Shown one piece after another: positions 9,279 through 19,000 of a stretch of 64,000 bases of DNA; positions within the stretch are counted from its first letter, which is position 1, and every line of letters begins with the position of its first letter. The notes under the pieces are model-generated. The model was not told the origin of the DNA, ran no database searches, and worked only from the letters and a program-made list of their open reading frames with translations. Source of the DNA: Snuella lapsa (GTDB lineage Bacteria; Bacteroidota; Bacteroidia; Flavobacteriales; Flavobacteriaceae); assembly GCF_039539345.1 (NCBI RefSeq), contig NZ_BAABCY010000036.1, positions 94,143 through 158,142 on the forward strand, given 5' to 3'. A program made the position numbers and the translations under genes.

Positions 9279-9688
9279 AGCAAAATTGAGATACAAAGTT
9301 GAGCTATGTGTTTTATAAATCGTTGAAGGCATTTTGTAATAAGTTTGAAAAAAAAATTGTGCAATCGAAAAAAAAATTTACTTTTATATCGTTAAAATGC
9401 TTATTTTTATCGACGAAATGAAAAAACATTGTTTTAATTGTCATCATTTTTTATTCGATAATAGCAAAAAAATAAGGTTGAGAGGTACTGTTTGAACTGG
9501 ATTTAAATATCAAACACCAACCTATAAACAGTTGTTTTTTAAGCTTATAATAAGAAAAGTAATGTCCTTAATATTGTAAAGGCAAAACCTATAAGCTCGT
9601 TATTTTGTAATGAACTAAATGAAAGAAGAATAATTTTAAATTACAATCAAAATATCCGATGAAACGTTTTTTTTAACGATTAATTACA
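9279..9688. other. AT-rich gap between glnS and the gliding locus
   Basis: About 400 bp with many stops in all frames and long A and T runs. I see no gene-like frame, RNA structure or strong repeat in it. Confidence 0.5.
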
Positions 9689-9696
9689 TAGATTTG
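9689..9696 (+). promoter_or_regulatory. -7 box for the 148-aa protein gene
   Basis: TAGATTTG matches the TAnnTTTG consensus 25 nt before the ATG at 9722. A T-run sits about 19 nt upstream in place of TTTG. Confidence 0.4.
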
Positions 9697-9721
9697 TTTT
9701 GTTAACCCTTAAGTCTTAGAT

Positions 9722-10168
9722 ATGAAAATAAAATTTATTTTACTTAGCTTCAGCCTATTTTTTATAACTGGTATTGGTTATGCACAAAAAAAGAAAGAAC
9801 CCAAAAGTATTATTAGAGAAGGAGCAGCTATAAAAAAATACCATAATGTAGAAGAACTGGAAAGTATGCAAAAAGGAGAGTTATTAGCACTATACATAGA
9901 ACGTACAGAAAGCCTCATTAAAATACTGCCCTACATCGCTTTTGCAACTAAACCTGGCGTTACTATGGCCACTCTTGGTATTCCAAAAAACAACGACAAC
10001 AAGAAAGCATTAGAAAATCAATTTGAAGCGACAGATAATTTTCTGGAAAACACAGTAGAATTTCAAAAAATGATACTACCCTATTCTGACACTAATAAAT
10101 TAATATCTGCAATATTATTCTATGAAGAAACTATGAAATTGTTGCATCAATATTCTGAATTTAATTAA
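9722..10168 (+). CDS. Exported 148-aa protein of unknown function
   Basis: A signal peptide (MKIKFILLSFSLFFITGIGYAQ, cleavage expected near residue 22) leads to a basic then helical mature domain of about 125 residues without cysteines. No family is recognised. It sits just before the gliding-adhesin genes on the same strand, with its own -7 box and a terminator-like hairpin behind it, so it may form a separate transcript or be partly read through. In Flavobacterium johnsoniae the sprB operon also begins with small genes of unknown role, so a link to gliding is possible but is inference. Confidence 0.7.
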   Translation: MKIKFILLSFSLFFITGIGYAQKKKEPKSIIREGAAIKKYHNVEELESMQKGELLALYIERTESLIKILPYIAFATKPGVTMATLGIPKNNDNKKALENQFEATDNFLENTVEFQKMILPYSDTNKLISAILFYEETMKLLHQYSEFN

Positions 10169-10227
10169 TATTTCACCACAACAAAGAATTCAAAGTATTG
10201 TTATAAAATTAACGTTTTGATTTTTAG

Positions 10228-10257
10228 CCTATTTTCTATCGAGAATAGGTTTTTTTA
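10228..10257 (+). terminator. Intrinsic terminator after the 148-aa protein gene
   Basis: CCTATT (10228-10233) and AATAGG (10244-10249) close a hairpin that can extend inwards (TCT/AGA), followed by a run of T. It lies 60 bp after the stop codon. Confidence 0.65.
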
Positions 10258-10438
10258 TATAAAATCCATACTTAACAGATGCTTAAAATGCTAATTTCTG
10301 AAGCCAAAATTTTACAAGACTTTAAGCTGTAATTATTTACTCTATTAACAAGAATTACGTCAACAATTGTAAACAGATGTAAATATGATACAATTATTCC
10401 TACAAAAATTAAATATTTAATGCATTTTATCGAAATAA

Positions 10439-10469
10439 TTGGTATTTCATAGGTTTTTTTATATATTTG
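10439..10469 (+). promoter_or_regulatory. Candidate promoter of the spr operon
   Basis: TTG at 10439-10441, 20 nt, then TATATTTG at 10462-10469. This fits the Bacteroidota TTTG-N19-TAnnTTTG promoter with one extra spacer base and lies 50 bp before the ATG at 10520. The rest of the 350-bp gap (10258-10438) shows nothing else that I recognise. Confidence 0.5.
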
Positions 10470-10519
10470 AAGACTAAATTTTTTGAATAAAATATTGTTT
10501 TAATGATAAATTTTTAAAC

Positions 10520-11857
10520 ATGAAAAACGTTACCCAAATCGCATGCGTGTTTCTACTAATAATAGGAAATGTTTTCGCTCAACAGGAAAAAGGAATAATA
10601 GGCTCCAACAATTGGTTACATAATTGGACAAACTTTAAGCCCAGTATTCAGGATTTTGATACTCCAACTCAAATATTAGCAGGAAATATTACAAAAGACA
10701 CAAAACTCTTAAAAAGGGACATCTACTTATTAATGGGAAATGTTTTCGTAACCAATGGCGCAACGCTTACCATAGAACCTGGTACGGTAATTATTGGTGA
10801 TTATGAATCTAAAGCATCTCTTACAATTGCCAAGGGAGCAAAAATAATTGCAGACGGTTTAGAAACAGACCCTATTGTTTTTACCTCAAACAAAAGCATA
10901 AAAAAAGAAGGGGATTGGGGAGGCATCATTTTACTTGGCGATGCTCCAACAAATAGATTTGGTAACGGTTCGGTAGCTACATTCTATCCACATTTAACGC
11001 CTGCCTCATATGGAGACACAAACTATGGTGGTGCAAATACAGAAAGCAACTCGGGTATTTTACGTTACGTAAGAATTGAGTATGCGGGAAAACGTGTAGG
11101 GAGACAAAGTTATTTTAATGGATTGTTGTTGGCTGGTGTAGGTAGTGAAACAGTATTGGAAAACATAATGGTGAGTTATTCTGCTGGAAATGCCTTTGAA
11201 ATATGGGGCGGTAACGTAAAACTAAACCAAGCTGTCTCTTACAAAGCAAGTAACAATGATTTTAAATTTAATTTTGGAACCCAATCGCAAGTACATAATT
11301 CCCTAGCAGTTCGCTCACCTTACACGTCTAGTAGCACTGGATCCAGATGTATGCAAATTAACTCTTATGATAAAAGAGAAGAAGTAGACTTTACTAAAAA
11401 AGGAACATCTGTAATTGCTAAAAACTTAACATTAGTAAACAATAGTAATAATTTAAAAGAGGATATGGAAAAAGGACTGGTTAAAGAAGCTCTTTTTGTA
11501 GGAGAAAATGCCTCTCTTGATATGAACAAAAGCGTGATTTCTGGTTTCAACCCTGCCGTAATTTTGGAAGATAAGATTACTATTAATCAGGAAAATTTGG
11601 AAAAAATCAAATTTACCGATATGTATTTTAACAATTGTAATGGGAATATTTTTGTTGAACATAATTCAAATAATGAAGATTTAGAGAATTGGTATGGGAA
11701 CAGTGCATTTTTTAATGTATACTCTAAAAGTTCTGATTCTGAAACATTTATTGATTTAAAGAACGATAAAAGACCTGACTTTAGATTACGAATTAACAGG
11801 ATAATACCTGCTCCACAAGAATATTTTGCATCAGAAGATTTAGGCATTGATGATTAA
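10520..11857 (+). CDS. Exported parallel beta-helix-like protein
   Basis: A 445-residue protein with a signal peptide (cleavage expected near NVFAQ, residue 21). The middle shows the stereotyped Bacteroidota pattern GATLTIEPGTVIIGD, then LTIAKGAKIIADGLETDPIV, then GDWGGIILLGDAP, then ILRYVRIEYAG, which suggests a right-handed beta-helix. I see no clear T9SS C-terminal sorting domain: the end (PAPQEYFASEDLGIDD) is acidic and disordered. Similar proteins are usually annotated only as hypothetical or as secreted surface proteins. It is the first gene behind the candidate spr promoter and is followed after 187 bp by the SprC-like gene, so a role in the gliding surface apparatus is plausible but unproven. 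Confidence 0.75.
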   Translation: MKNVTQIACVFLLIIGNVFAQQEKGIIGSNNWLHNWTNFKPSIQDFDTPTQILAGNITKDTKLLKRDIYLLMGNVFVTNGATLTIEPGTVIIGDYESKASLTIAKGAKIIADGLETDPIVFTSNKSIKKEGDWGGIILLGDAPTNRFGNGSVATFYPHLTPASYGDTNYGGANTESNSGILRYVRIEYAGKRVGRQSYFNGLLLAGVGSETVLENIMVSYSAGNAFEIWGGNVKLNQAVSYKASNNDFKFNFGTQSQVHNSLAVRSPYTSSSTGSRCMQINSYDKREEVDFTKKGTSVIAKNLTLVNNSNNLKEDMEKGLVKEALFVGENASLDMNKSVISGFNPAVILEDKITINQENLEKIKFTDMYFNNCNGNIFVEHNSNNEDLENWYGNSAFFNVYSKSSDSETFIDLKNDKRPDFRLRINRIIPAPQEYFASEDLGIDD

Positions 11858-12044
11858 TAACAGGAACTATTAGGTTAAGTATTTAATTAAACTACTCTAG
11901 GGATTTCTTTATACTTTCAAGTTTACTTTTAAAATTCCATTTTTTTGATAAGCCAACAATAATTGTATAAGTAATTTTAACTCTAGCGAAGCCTTGTTAG
12001 TTCCGATAATTGTTTCTAAAAATTAATTAAAGAAAAAATATCGC

Positions 12045-13490
12045 ATGAGAAAATTTACTACTATCAAAATTGTTGCAATACTCTTTCTTTGTTTTACAGA
12101 AACAATAGAGGCTCAACTTGTTATTAGTAAACCTAACCTTGGGTTTAGCCAAGCTTGTGCCGGAGCTACATTTAATACCTATTATGTTACTTTTAGCTTT
12201 TCTCCAGAAACCGAATTAACAGCAACAAACCAATTTACTATTGAATTATCGGATGAAACAGGAGATTTTAGCACTCCAACAATCGTTTACACATCATCAC
12301 AAGGTTCTGTTACAACATCGCCTGCTACATTAGAATTTTCTATTCCCGATACAACAGCTGGAGAAGCCTATAAAATTAGAATTAAAAGCTCTTCTCCTGT
12401 CGCTACAAGTACACCTTCCAATGCGTTTGCGGCTTACTATAAAATACAGGATACACCTTTTTCCATTAACAATCTAATCGAAAATGCAGTATACTGTGCT
12501 GGTGAGAGCTACTTACTAACAATAGACAATCCTGGTTTTGGGGATAACGATTCTCCTTTGCAATATCCCTCACTTACTTTTAATTGGTATAAACAAGACG
12601 AAACCAATACTTCCATATCTGTTTTCGTCGCTTCAGGATCCAGTTTAGAAGTAACTGAAGCCGGAACTTATTTTGTTGAAACAAATTATGGTAGTTGTAC
12701 ATCAAACTCGTACTCTAACCGTGTTACCGTTAGTGAAGCAACTACGTCGAGTACTACAACGATAAGTTCCAGTTTAGGTAATCCTTATTGCTCCAGTGAG
12801 GGCGAAACAACATTAAGTACCATTAATGGCAACAGTTACCAATGGTATAAAGATGGCGATGAAATAGATGGCGCCACAAATCAAAACTATATTACCAGCG
12901 ACTCGGGAAATTATTCAGTTACTATAGACTTAGGAGACTGTGTAACAAATGCCTCCATCGATCTTGAAACCACAGGCTTTAATAGTAGCATAGATGTTCA
13001 AGACAGTAATACAATTCAAGAAGGAGAAACATTGGTAGCAACAGTATCTACCAATGCCATGACCCCCCAATTTGAATGGTACTTGAATGGCTCCTTAATC
13101 CCAACAGCTACTGGTGCTAGTTATGAAGCTTCACAAGTAGGTAATTATAAAGTTGTAGTTACCCAAACAGAAGGATGTGTTGCCTCACATGAGATGACAT
13201 TCTCTGTTAGTGAACCATATCCCGATGTTGCTAAGATTCCTAATGTTATAAGCCCTAATGGTGATGGTGAAAATGACACTTGGATTATTCCTAAAGCATA
13301 TGTAAATGGTACTAATACAGAAGTTTTAATTCTAAGCTCTGAAGGAGAGGTAGTACTACAAACCAACGATTACCAAAATAACTGGCCCACAAATGAATTA
13401 ATTTTTACAAATATCAACCCTGTTTTCTATTATGTCATCACAACGCAGAGCAAAACAGTAAGAAAGGGATCGATAACGGTCATAAAATAG
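12045..13490 (+). CDS. sprC: SprC-like exported protein with T9SS type B sorting domain
   Basis: A 481-residue secreted protein: signal peptide (about residues 1-24), Ig/PKD-like modules with paired cysteines (for example YCAGESYLLTIDNPGFG and NPYCSSEGETTLSTINGNSY), and a C-terminal gliding-motility-associated (CHU_C/type B) domain starting IPNVISPNGDGENDTWIIP near residue 401 and ending GSITVIK. Type B domains send proteins through the type IX system, often with a partner SprF-family barrel, and the next gene encodes one just 1 bp away. In F. johnsoniae sprC and sprD precede sprB and sprF and support colony spreading. The symbol rests on that gene order, not on an alignment. Confidence 0.65.
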   Translation: MRKFTTIKIVAILFLCFTETIEAQLVISKPNLGFSQACAGATFNTYYVTFSFSPETELTATNQFTIELSDETGDFSTPTIVYTSSQGSVTTSPATLEFSIPDTTAGEAYKIRIKSSSPVATSTPSNAFAAYYKIQDTPFSINNLIENAVYCAGESYLLTIDNPGFGDNDSPLQYPSLTFNWYKQDETNTSISVFVASGSSLEVTEAGTYFVETNYGSCTSNSYSNRVTVSEATTSSTTTISSSLGNPYCSSEGETTLSTINGNSYQWYKDGDEIDGATNQNYITSDSGNYSVTIDLGDCVTNASIDLETTGFNSSIDVQDSNTIQEGETLVATVSTNAMTPQFEWYLNGSLIPTATGASYEASQVGNYKVVVTQTEGCVASHEMTFSVSEPYPDVAKIPNVISPNGDGENDTWIIPKAYVNGTNTEVLILSSEGEVVLQTNDYQNNWPTNELIFTNINPVFYYVITTQSKTVRKGSITVIK

Positions 13491-13491
13491 A

Positions 13492-15987
13492 ATGAAAATA
13501 TATCTAATACATATCATTATTTTATTGTGCTTAACACAACACTTCTATGCACAAGAAGATGGTGTGGTAGCACTTTCATTACCCGTTAGGAACTCATTGA
13601 AATTTAATAGATATATTCTAAATCCCAGCTTTAGTTTTGTAAGAGAACAAAACAAATATTTAAGTTTCTATAATAAAAAACAGTGGGCTCAATTTGATGA
13701 TGCCCCTCAATCTTATTTATTTAGTTATTCTGGCAGGTTTAAAGAACGTATAGGAGCTGGTATTGGGCTATTTCAACAAGACTACGGTGTATTAACAACA
13801 TACGGAGGTATTCTAAACTTTGCTTACAATGCAAGCCTTAACAGAGGTAGCAACTTAACGTTTGGCCTTAACTTAGGTTTTTATCAAAGCGGTATTAATA
13901 GAGGTAAAGTTATAACGAACTACCCTGATTCATCGTTGGACAATATACCCTCTAATACATTGGTAACTATAAATCCCGGGATAAATTACGGAACAGCCTT
14001 TTTCGATTTTGGTGTATCGGTAAACAACCTTGTTTCATACAACTTTAATACCTCAAAGTTAATAGAGAATAACCCAGAACAAAGCATTCAAGGACATATT
14101 ATGTACACTGGCTATATGAATGCCCGTGGCTTTTTTGATGAAAGCAAGTTTTCCTTTTTAGCAAGATCAGAATTTAAAACCAATAAAACCATACTTTCTG
14201 GAGTGGCAATGCTTTCCATTCCTAAAGGTCTTTGGGGACAGGCTGGTTATAATAGTATATATGGGCTATCTGCTGGTATTGGAATTAATATTAGCTCTCA
14301 AATAGCACTGGAATACAATTATGAACAGGCTATAGGTGATTTGTCAACCTTTGGTAACTCTCATGAAGTTACATTAGCCTATAAATTTAAAAACAAGGCT
14401 AGGTATAACTATAATGGCGACGATGACGAACAAGCCCTTTTTACACCATCAAGAAGATCAAAACGTGTCATTGCAAAACCAAAGACTACAAATACTAAAA
14501 CAAACAGGCAATCACTTGTAGAAGCCAGAAAAAAAGAAAAAGAAGAAGCTGCAAAACAACTAAAAGAAAAAGCAGAAGCTAAAATAGCAACCAGAGCAAA
14601 GCAAAAAGCAGAAGCAGAGGCTAGAATTGCAGCTAGAACTAATACAACAGAAAAAGAACAGGAAACAAAATTAGCAGCAGAAACAAAGGCTAAACAAGAA
14701 GAAGAAGCCAAAATTAAGCGTGAAGAACTTGCTAAAGCTAAAGCCGTAGAAGATGCCAGAATAGCTGCCGAAAACAAAGCCAAACAAGAAGCAGCTAGAA
14801 TTAAACAAGAAGAACTTGTCAAGGCTAAAGCTTTAGAGGATGCTAGAATAGCTGCCGAAAATAAGGCCAAAGAAGCAGCAGCTAGAATTAAGCGTGAAGA
14901 ACTTGCTAAAGCAAAAGCCATAGAGGATGCCAGAATAGCTGCTGAAAACAAAGCCAAAGAAGAAGCTGCTAGAATTAAGCGTGAAGAACTTGCCAAGGCT
15001 AAAGCTTTAGAGGATGCTAGAATAGCTGCCGAAAACAAAGCTAAAGAAGAAGAAGAAGAAGCAAAAGCAACTTCTGAAAATAATGTAAATGACGAATTTG
15101 TAATTCCCGTATCAACAGACGCTAATACTGACGCGATGAGCAAAATAACGCAGTTAGCTAGGGATTCCAAATTAATACAACAAGAATTAATGGCTAAATT
15201 GGGAGAATCTGTTGCCAGTAAGGAACAAGACTTAAAAGACCTAAAAGAAGAAAATGATTTAAGCGAACAAGGAATTTATGTTGCTCCTAAACCTTTTAAG
15301 AGTGTAACGGCCGAAAACAATGCTTTAGAAGCCTTAACATCAGAAATTGATATTGTTATAAAATCACAGGACGAAAAGATTACAACTCTGGAAAATCTTT
15401 ATAGTGAAAGACTAAAAAAGGTACGTAGTAAAAACGATGCCACTAATATATTTTACTCAAACGCTATACAAGATTTAAAGAAAGAACAATCCAGGATCAA
15501 ACAAGTGAAGGAAAGTTTAATAACCGAATTGGAATCTATCAAAGTAGCTACCGAAATAGAGAGAAAAAGACGTATAAAACGTGCATCTTACGACAATCAA
15601 GAAGTAAGATATATGAAGGACATGGCAACCTTAAATCAAATAAAACAAAACACGCCCGTGAGTCCTGTTCCACTAACGGCTAATGATTTTGATTTTGGAG
15701 AAGATCTTGGAACCAATATTAAGATACTGACTAACGTTAAAAACACCGAAAACGGTTATTACCTTGTAGTAGCTGTACACAGTGATGTAGTTAAAAGAGA
15801 TGACTTCCTGACAAAGTCTGTTGCAGCAGGTCAAAATGATATAAGTTTCTTTTTTGATGTAAAGACAAGTAAATACTATATTTACTACGAAAAATATAGT
15901 AGTTTGGACGCTGCTAATCAAGCTTTACAATTAAAAGGAAGCAAACCATATAATGGTAAGATGTCAATGGTTAAAATAGAAAATTAA
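13492..15987 (+). CDS. sprD: SprD-like protein: PorP/SprF barrel with EAK coiled-coil and C-terminal domain
   Basis: 831 residues. After a signal peptide ending near residue 21, residues 22-300 look like a PorP/SprF outer-membrane barrel (FNRYILNPSFSFVREQNKYL, then LAYKFKNKARYN). Residues 330-535 are an extremely Ala/Glu/Lys-rich coiled-coil with four exact-length 29-residue repeats. A Ser/Asp linker and more helices follow, then a C-terminal globular part of about 85 residues (ENGYYLVVAVHSDVVKRDDF) resembling a SPOR-like fold. The layout suggests a barrel in the outer membrane with a long periplasmic arm. It begins 1 bp after the SprC-like gene and precedes sprB; by order it matches sprD of the F. 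johnsoniae operon. Confidence 0.65.
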   Translation: MKIYLIHIIILLCLTQHFYAQEDGVVALSLPVRNSLKFNRYILNPSFSFVREQNKYLSFYNKKQWAQFDDAPQSYLFSYSGRFKERIGAGIGLFQQDYGVLTTYGGILNFAYNASLNRGSNLTFGLNLGFYQSGINRGKVITNYPDSSLDNIPSNTLVTINPGINYGTAFFDFGVSVNNLVSYNFNTSKLIENNPEQSIQGHIMYTGYMNARGFFDESKFSFLARSEFKTNKTILSGVAMLSIPKGLWGQAGYNSIYGLSAGIGINISSQIALEYNYEQAIGDLSTFGNSHEVTLAYKFKNKARYNYNGDDDEQALFTPSRRSKRVIAKPKTTNTKTNRQSLVEARKKEKEEAAKQLKEKAEAKIATRAKQKAEAEARIAARTNTTEKEQETKLAAETKAKQEEEAKIKREELAKAKAVEDARIAAENKAKQEAARIKQEELVKAKALEDARIAAENKAKEAAARIKREELAKAKAIEDARIAAENKAKEEAARIKREELAKAKALEDARIAAENKAKEEEEEAKATSENNVNDEFVIPVSTDANTDAMSKITQLARDSKLIQQELMAKLGESVASKEQDLKDLKEENDLSEQGIYVAPKPFKSVTAENNALEALTSEIDIVIKSQDEKITTLENLYSERLKKVRSKNDATNIFYSNAIQDLKKEQSRIKQVKESLITELESIKVATEIERKRRIKRASYDNQEVRYMKDMATLNQIKQNTPVSPVPLTANDFDFGEDLGTNIKILTNVKNTENGYYLVVAVHSDVVKRDDFLTKSVAAGQNDISFFFDVKTSKYYIYYEKYSSLDAANQALQLKGSKPYNGKMSMVKIEN
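14707..15054 (+). repeat. Four 87-bp tandem repeats in the sprD-like gene
   Basis: Copies start at 14707, 14794, 14881 and 14968. Each encodes 29 residues around EELAKAKALEDARIAAEN. They are close at DNA level and in frame, so gain or loss of one copy would keep the frame and change only the coiled-coil length. Confidence 0.9.
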
Positions 15988-16031
15988 ACATGTAAAAGTA
16001 ATTTTCCCCAAATGTACCAAGAGGAGAGACA

Positions 16032-19000
16032 ATGCAAAATATTACCGCTATGAAAAAACCTACTATCTATAAATCCGCATTTGTTGTTCTATTTATATTA
16101 CTATGTATTAACGGTATGGCTCAAACTTATGAGCCTTTTGCCGTAAGAAAAAATATAGATATAAAAGGAAGTATGCTTGTTATAGGAAATAGCATTCTAG
16201 GCCAAGACAACAATGATTTTAACGATTCTACTAAAGACAATCAGGACATATCAATGCAATATATTGATATTGATAGCGATACATCTACCTTTAGTTCCAG
16301 TAGTGCCGATCTCTTATTACCCGATCATGAAGATGGAAGTGCCACCGATTGTTACCGAGTAGCCTATGCAGGTTTATACTGGGGTGCTATACTACAGAGT
16401 GGGAGCCGAACCGATATAAACAATGTTAAGCTAAAAATTCCCGGAAGCACTACTTATACCGATATTACAGGAGAAATTGTTTACGATGCAATTGTTAATC
16501 CGATTATTGCAGAAACAGGAGAACCGGGAAACACACCTTATGCTTGCTATGCCGAAGTAACAGATTTACTATCTGGTTTATCGGATATAGAAGGAACGTA
16601 TACCCTAGCCAATGTAACATCTAGTATAGGCTTTAACAATTCTACTGGCTTAGCTGCTGGTTGGACACTTATAATAATTTATGAAGATCCTGAGCTGCAC
16701 ACCAAATCTTTTACAACTTTTGACGGGTTTAGTCATATTTTCGATGGACACCAAGAAACAATTCCCGTAACAGGATTTACAACACCACCAGCAGGCAATA
16801 TCGACTTACAATTTGCCTATGCCGTGTTAGATGGAGATAGAACAAAACGTGCTACCAAACTTGAAATCAACGGTAAAGAAGTTACAACACCTCTAAGGTC
16901 TGCCAATAAGTTTTTTGGATCGGTTATCGAAAACACCAATGGCGTATCCAATCCTAGAAATCCAAACAGTTCAAACACGCTAGGTTATGACACCGGTTTT
17001 TTGGAAATATTAAGTGCAGAACCCGAATTCATTAAAAACAATGACTCTTCAGCAGATTTTAGATTACAGGTAGCCAGGGGACAAGCCGACCCTATATTTG
17101 CTTTTTTAAGTGCCTTTGCTGTAGATATTATTGCACCCGATATAGACCTTACCAAAGTGGTTCTAGACACTTCTGGTGATGATATTGATGGCGATGATGT
17201 TAACTTAGGACAAAACCTTTTTTACGAAATAACCTATCAAAGTACAGGTAATGATAACGTTACTGAGTTTACGATTAAAGATATTCTTCCCGACAACATT
17301 ATTTTTGATCCGGCAACCGACATAGATTTAACCAATGCAGGTGGTGCCACCTTGCAATCCTACGACCCAGTAACACGAACCCTTATTTTTAGTATTCCAG
17401 ATGAATCTGTAGAAGTAAACGACCCAGCCTTTGTCATCCGCTTAGCTGTTCGTGTAGTCCCCAATTGTTACGACTTGAGTCAAGCCTGTTCTAATGAAAT
17501 CCAAAATCAGGCCTTTGCAACTTATAGAGGTGTTATTAATACCAATTGGATTCAAGATGAAGGTAGCTTTGCAACAACGGAATGTTTGGGGGTTCCGGGG
17601 TCTACTAATTTCCTGGTAGATATCTCAAATTGTAGTTTCGAAAGAACTGAGGTATTATGTGGAAACAGTGTCGTTATAACAGCTGCCGATGGATACGACA
17701 GCTATTCTTGGTCTACAAGCCCAACAGGCACCCCCGTGATTGGTACTGGGCAAACTTATACCGCTACAGGCACAGGAACCTTTTATGTAACCAATACAAC
17801 ATCGGCTACCTGTATATCAATAGTAGAACAGATTACGGTAATTCCTTATGGTAACACCATTACTAACCCAGTAATTCCATTTGCCGACCTAACACCTGTG
17901 TGTCCTAATGATGGTAAAGTTTTACCTTATATATTTCTATGTGGCGCCAACGATACCAGAGCAATCACAACAGGAATTAGCGATGCCGTTTCTATAATTT
18001 GGGAAAAACTTGATGAAACTAGTTGTGACCCTGTTACTGTTGATGATTGTGCAAACGAAAATGATGCCTGTACATGGAATCAGGTCGGTACCGGCCCTAA
18101 TTACACCGCCGATCAGGCAGGTGAATTTAGAATTGTAATAAACTACCCCGGAGGTTGTTTTAGCATATTTTATTTTAATGTCTATCAAAACTTATTAAAT
18201 CCAACTGTTATTGCCAAAGACATTATTTGTAATACGCTTGGAGAAATAACCGTAGGTGGTGTTCCTTCTGGCTATGAATACAGCTTAGATCCAAATGGTT
18301 CCTATCAATCGTCCAATGTATTTTCTATTGATACTGCTGGTTACTATACCGTTTATATCAGACAAGTAGGTGTGGATACTAACCCCTGTATTTTTGAAAC
18401 ACCCAGTATCTACGTAAGAGACAGAGATGTTTCAGTATCTACCGTTGTTACACAACCCAATTGTAATGGCGATAAGGGAAGCATTCAGTTGGCTGTAAAC
18501 AATGGCTTGCCACAATACTACTATAGTCTTTCAGAAGGAGGAACTTTAGTAAACAGCGTTGGCCCTATAACAAACAGCGATTATACTTTTGCAAACCTTA
18601 ATCCTGGAACTTATACCTATACAATATCAACCGATGATGGTTGTCTTTTTACAGGTGATATAGAAATAATAAATCCGCCAGTGTTAACAGCTACCGTAGC
18701 GCTTACAAGGCCTCTAACATGTACAGATGGCGAAATTACTGTTTACCCCGAAGGCGGAACGCCTCCCTACCAATACTATGTAAATGGAGCAACCATTTCT
18801 CAAGACAGTCCGATAATAACAGTGCCTACAGCAGGAGATTATAATATTATCGTTATAGACGCCAACAACTGTAGTACAACAACATCCATTACCGTCGAAG
18901 CCATTTCAGCTCCCAATTTTACTGTATCGCACACCGATATTTTATGTTATGGCGACAATACGGGACAAATACAATTTAATGTTACCAATGCCAATGGATA

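Noticed and set aside
9251..9364. N-terminal extension of GlnRS from the ATG at 9364
   Set aside because: The extra 38 residues are hydrophobic and unlike any GlnRS, and the stretch contains a -7 box that would place the transcript start inside it.
11365..11847. Three antisense frames opposite the beta-helix gene
   Set aside because: They overlap one another and a clearly coding plus-strand gene and show no signal or domain pattern.
14409..15170. Long antisense frame (253 codons) opposite the sprD-like gene
   Set aside because: Its Ala/Ser/Leu-rich sequence is the mirror of the Glu/Ala/Lys repeat codons on the plus strand; no start context, domain or promoter supports it.
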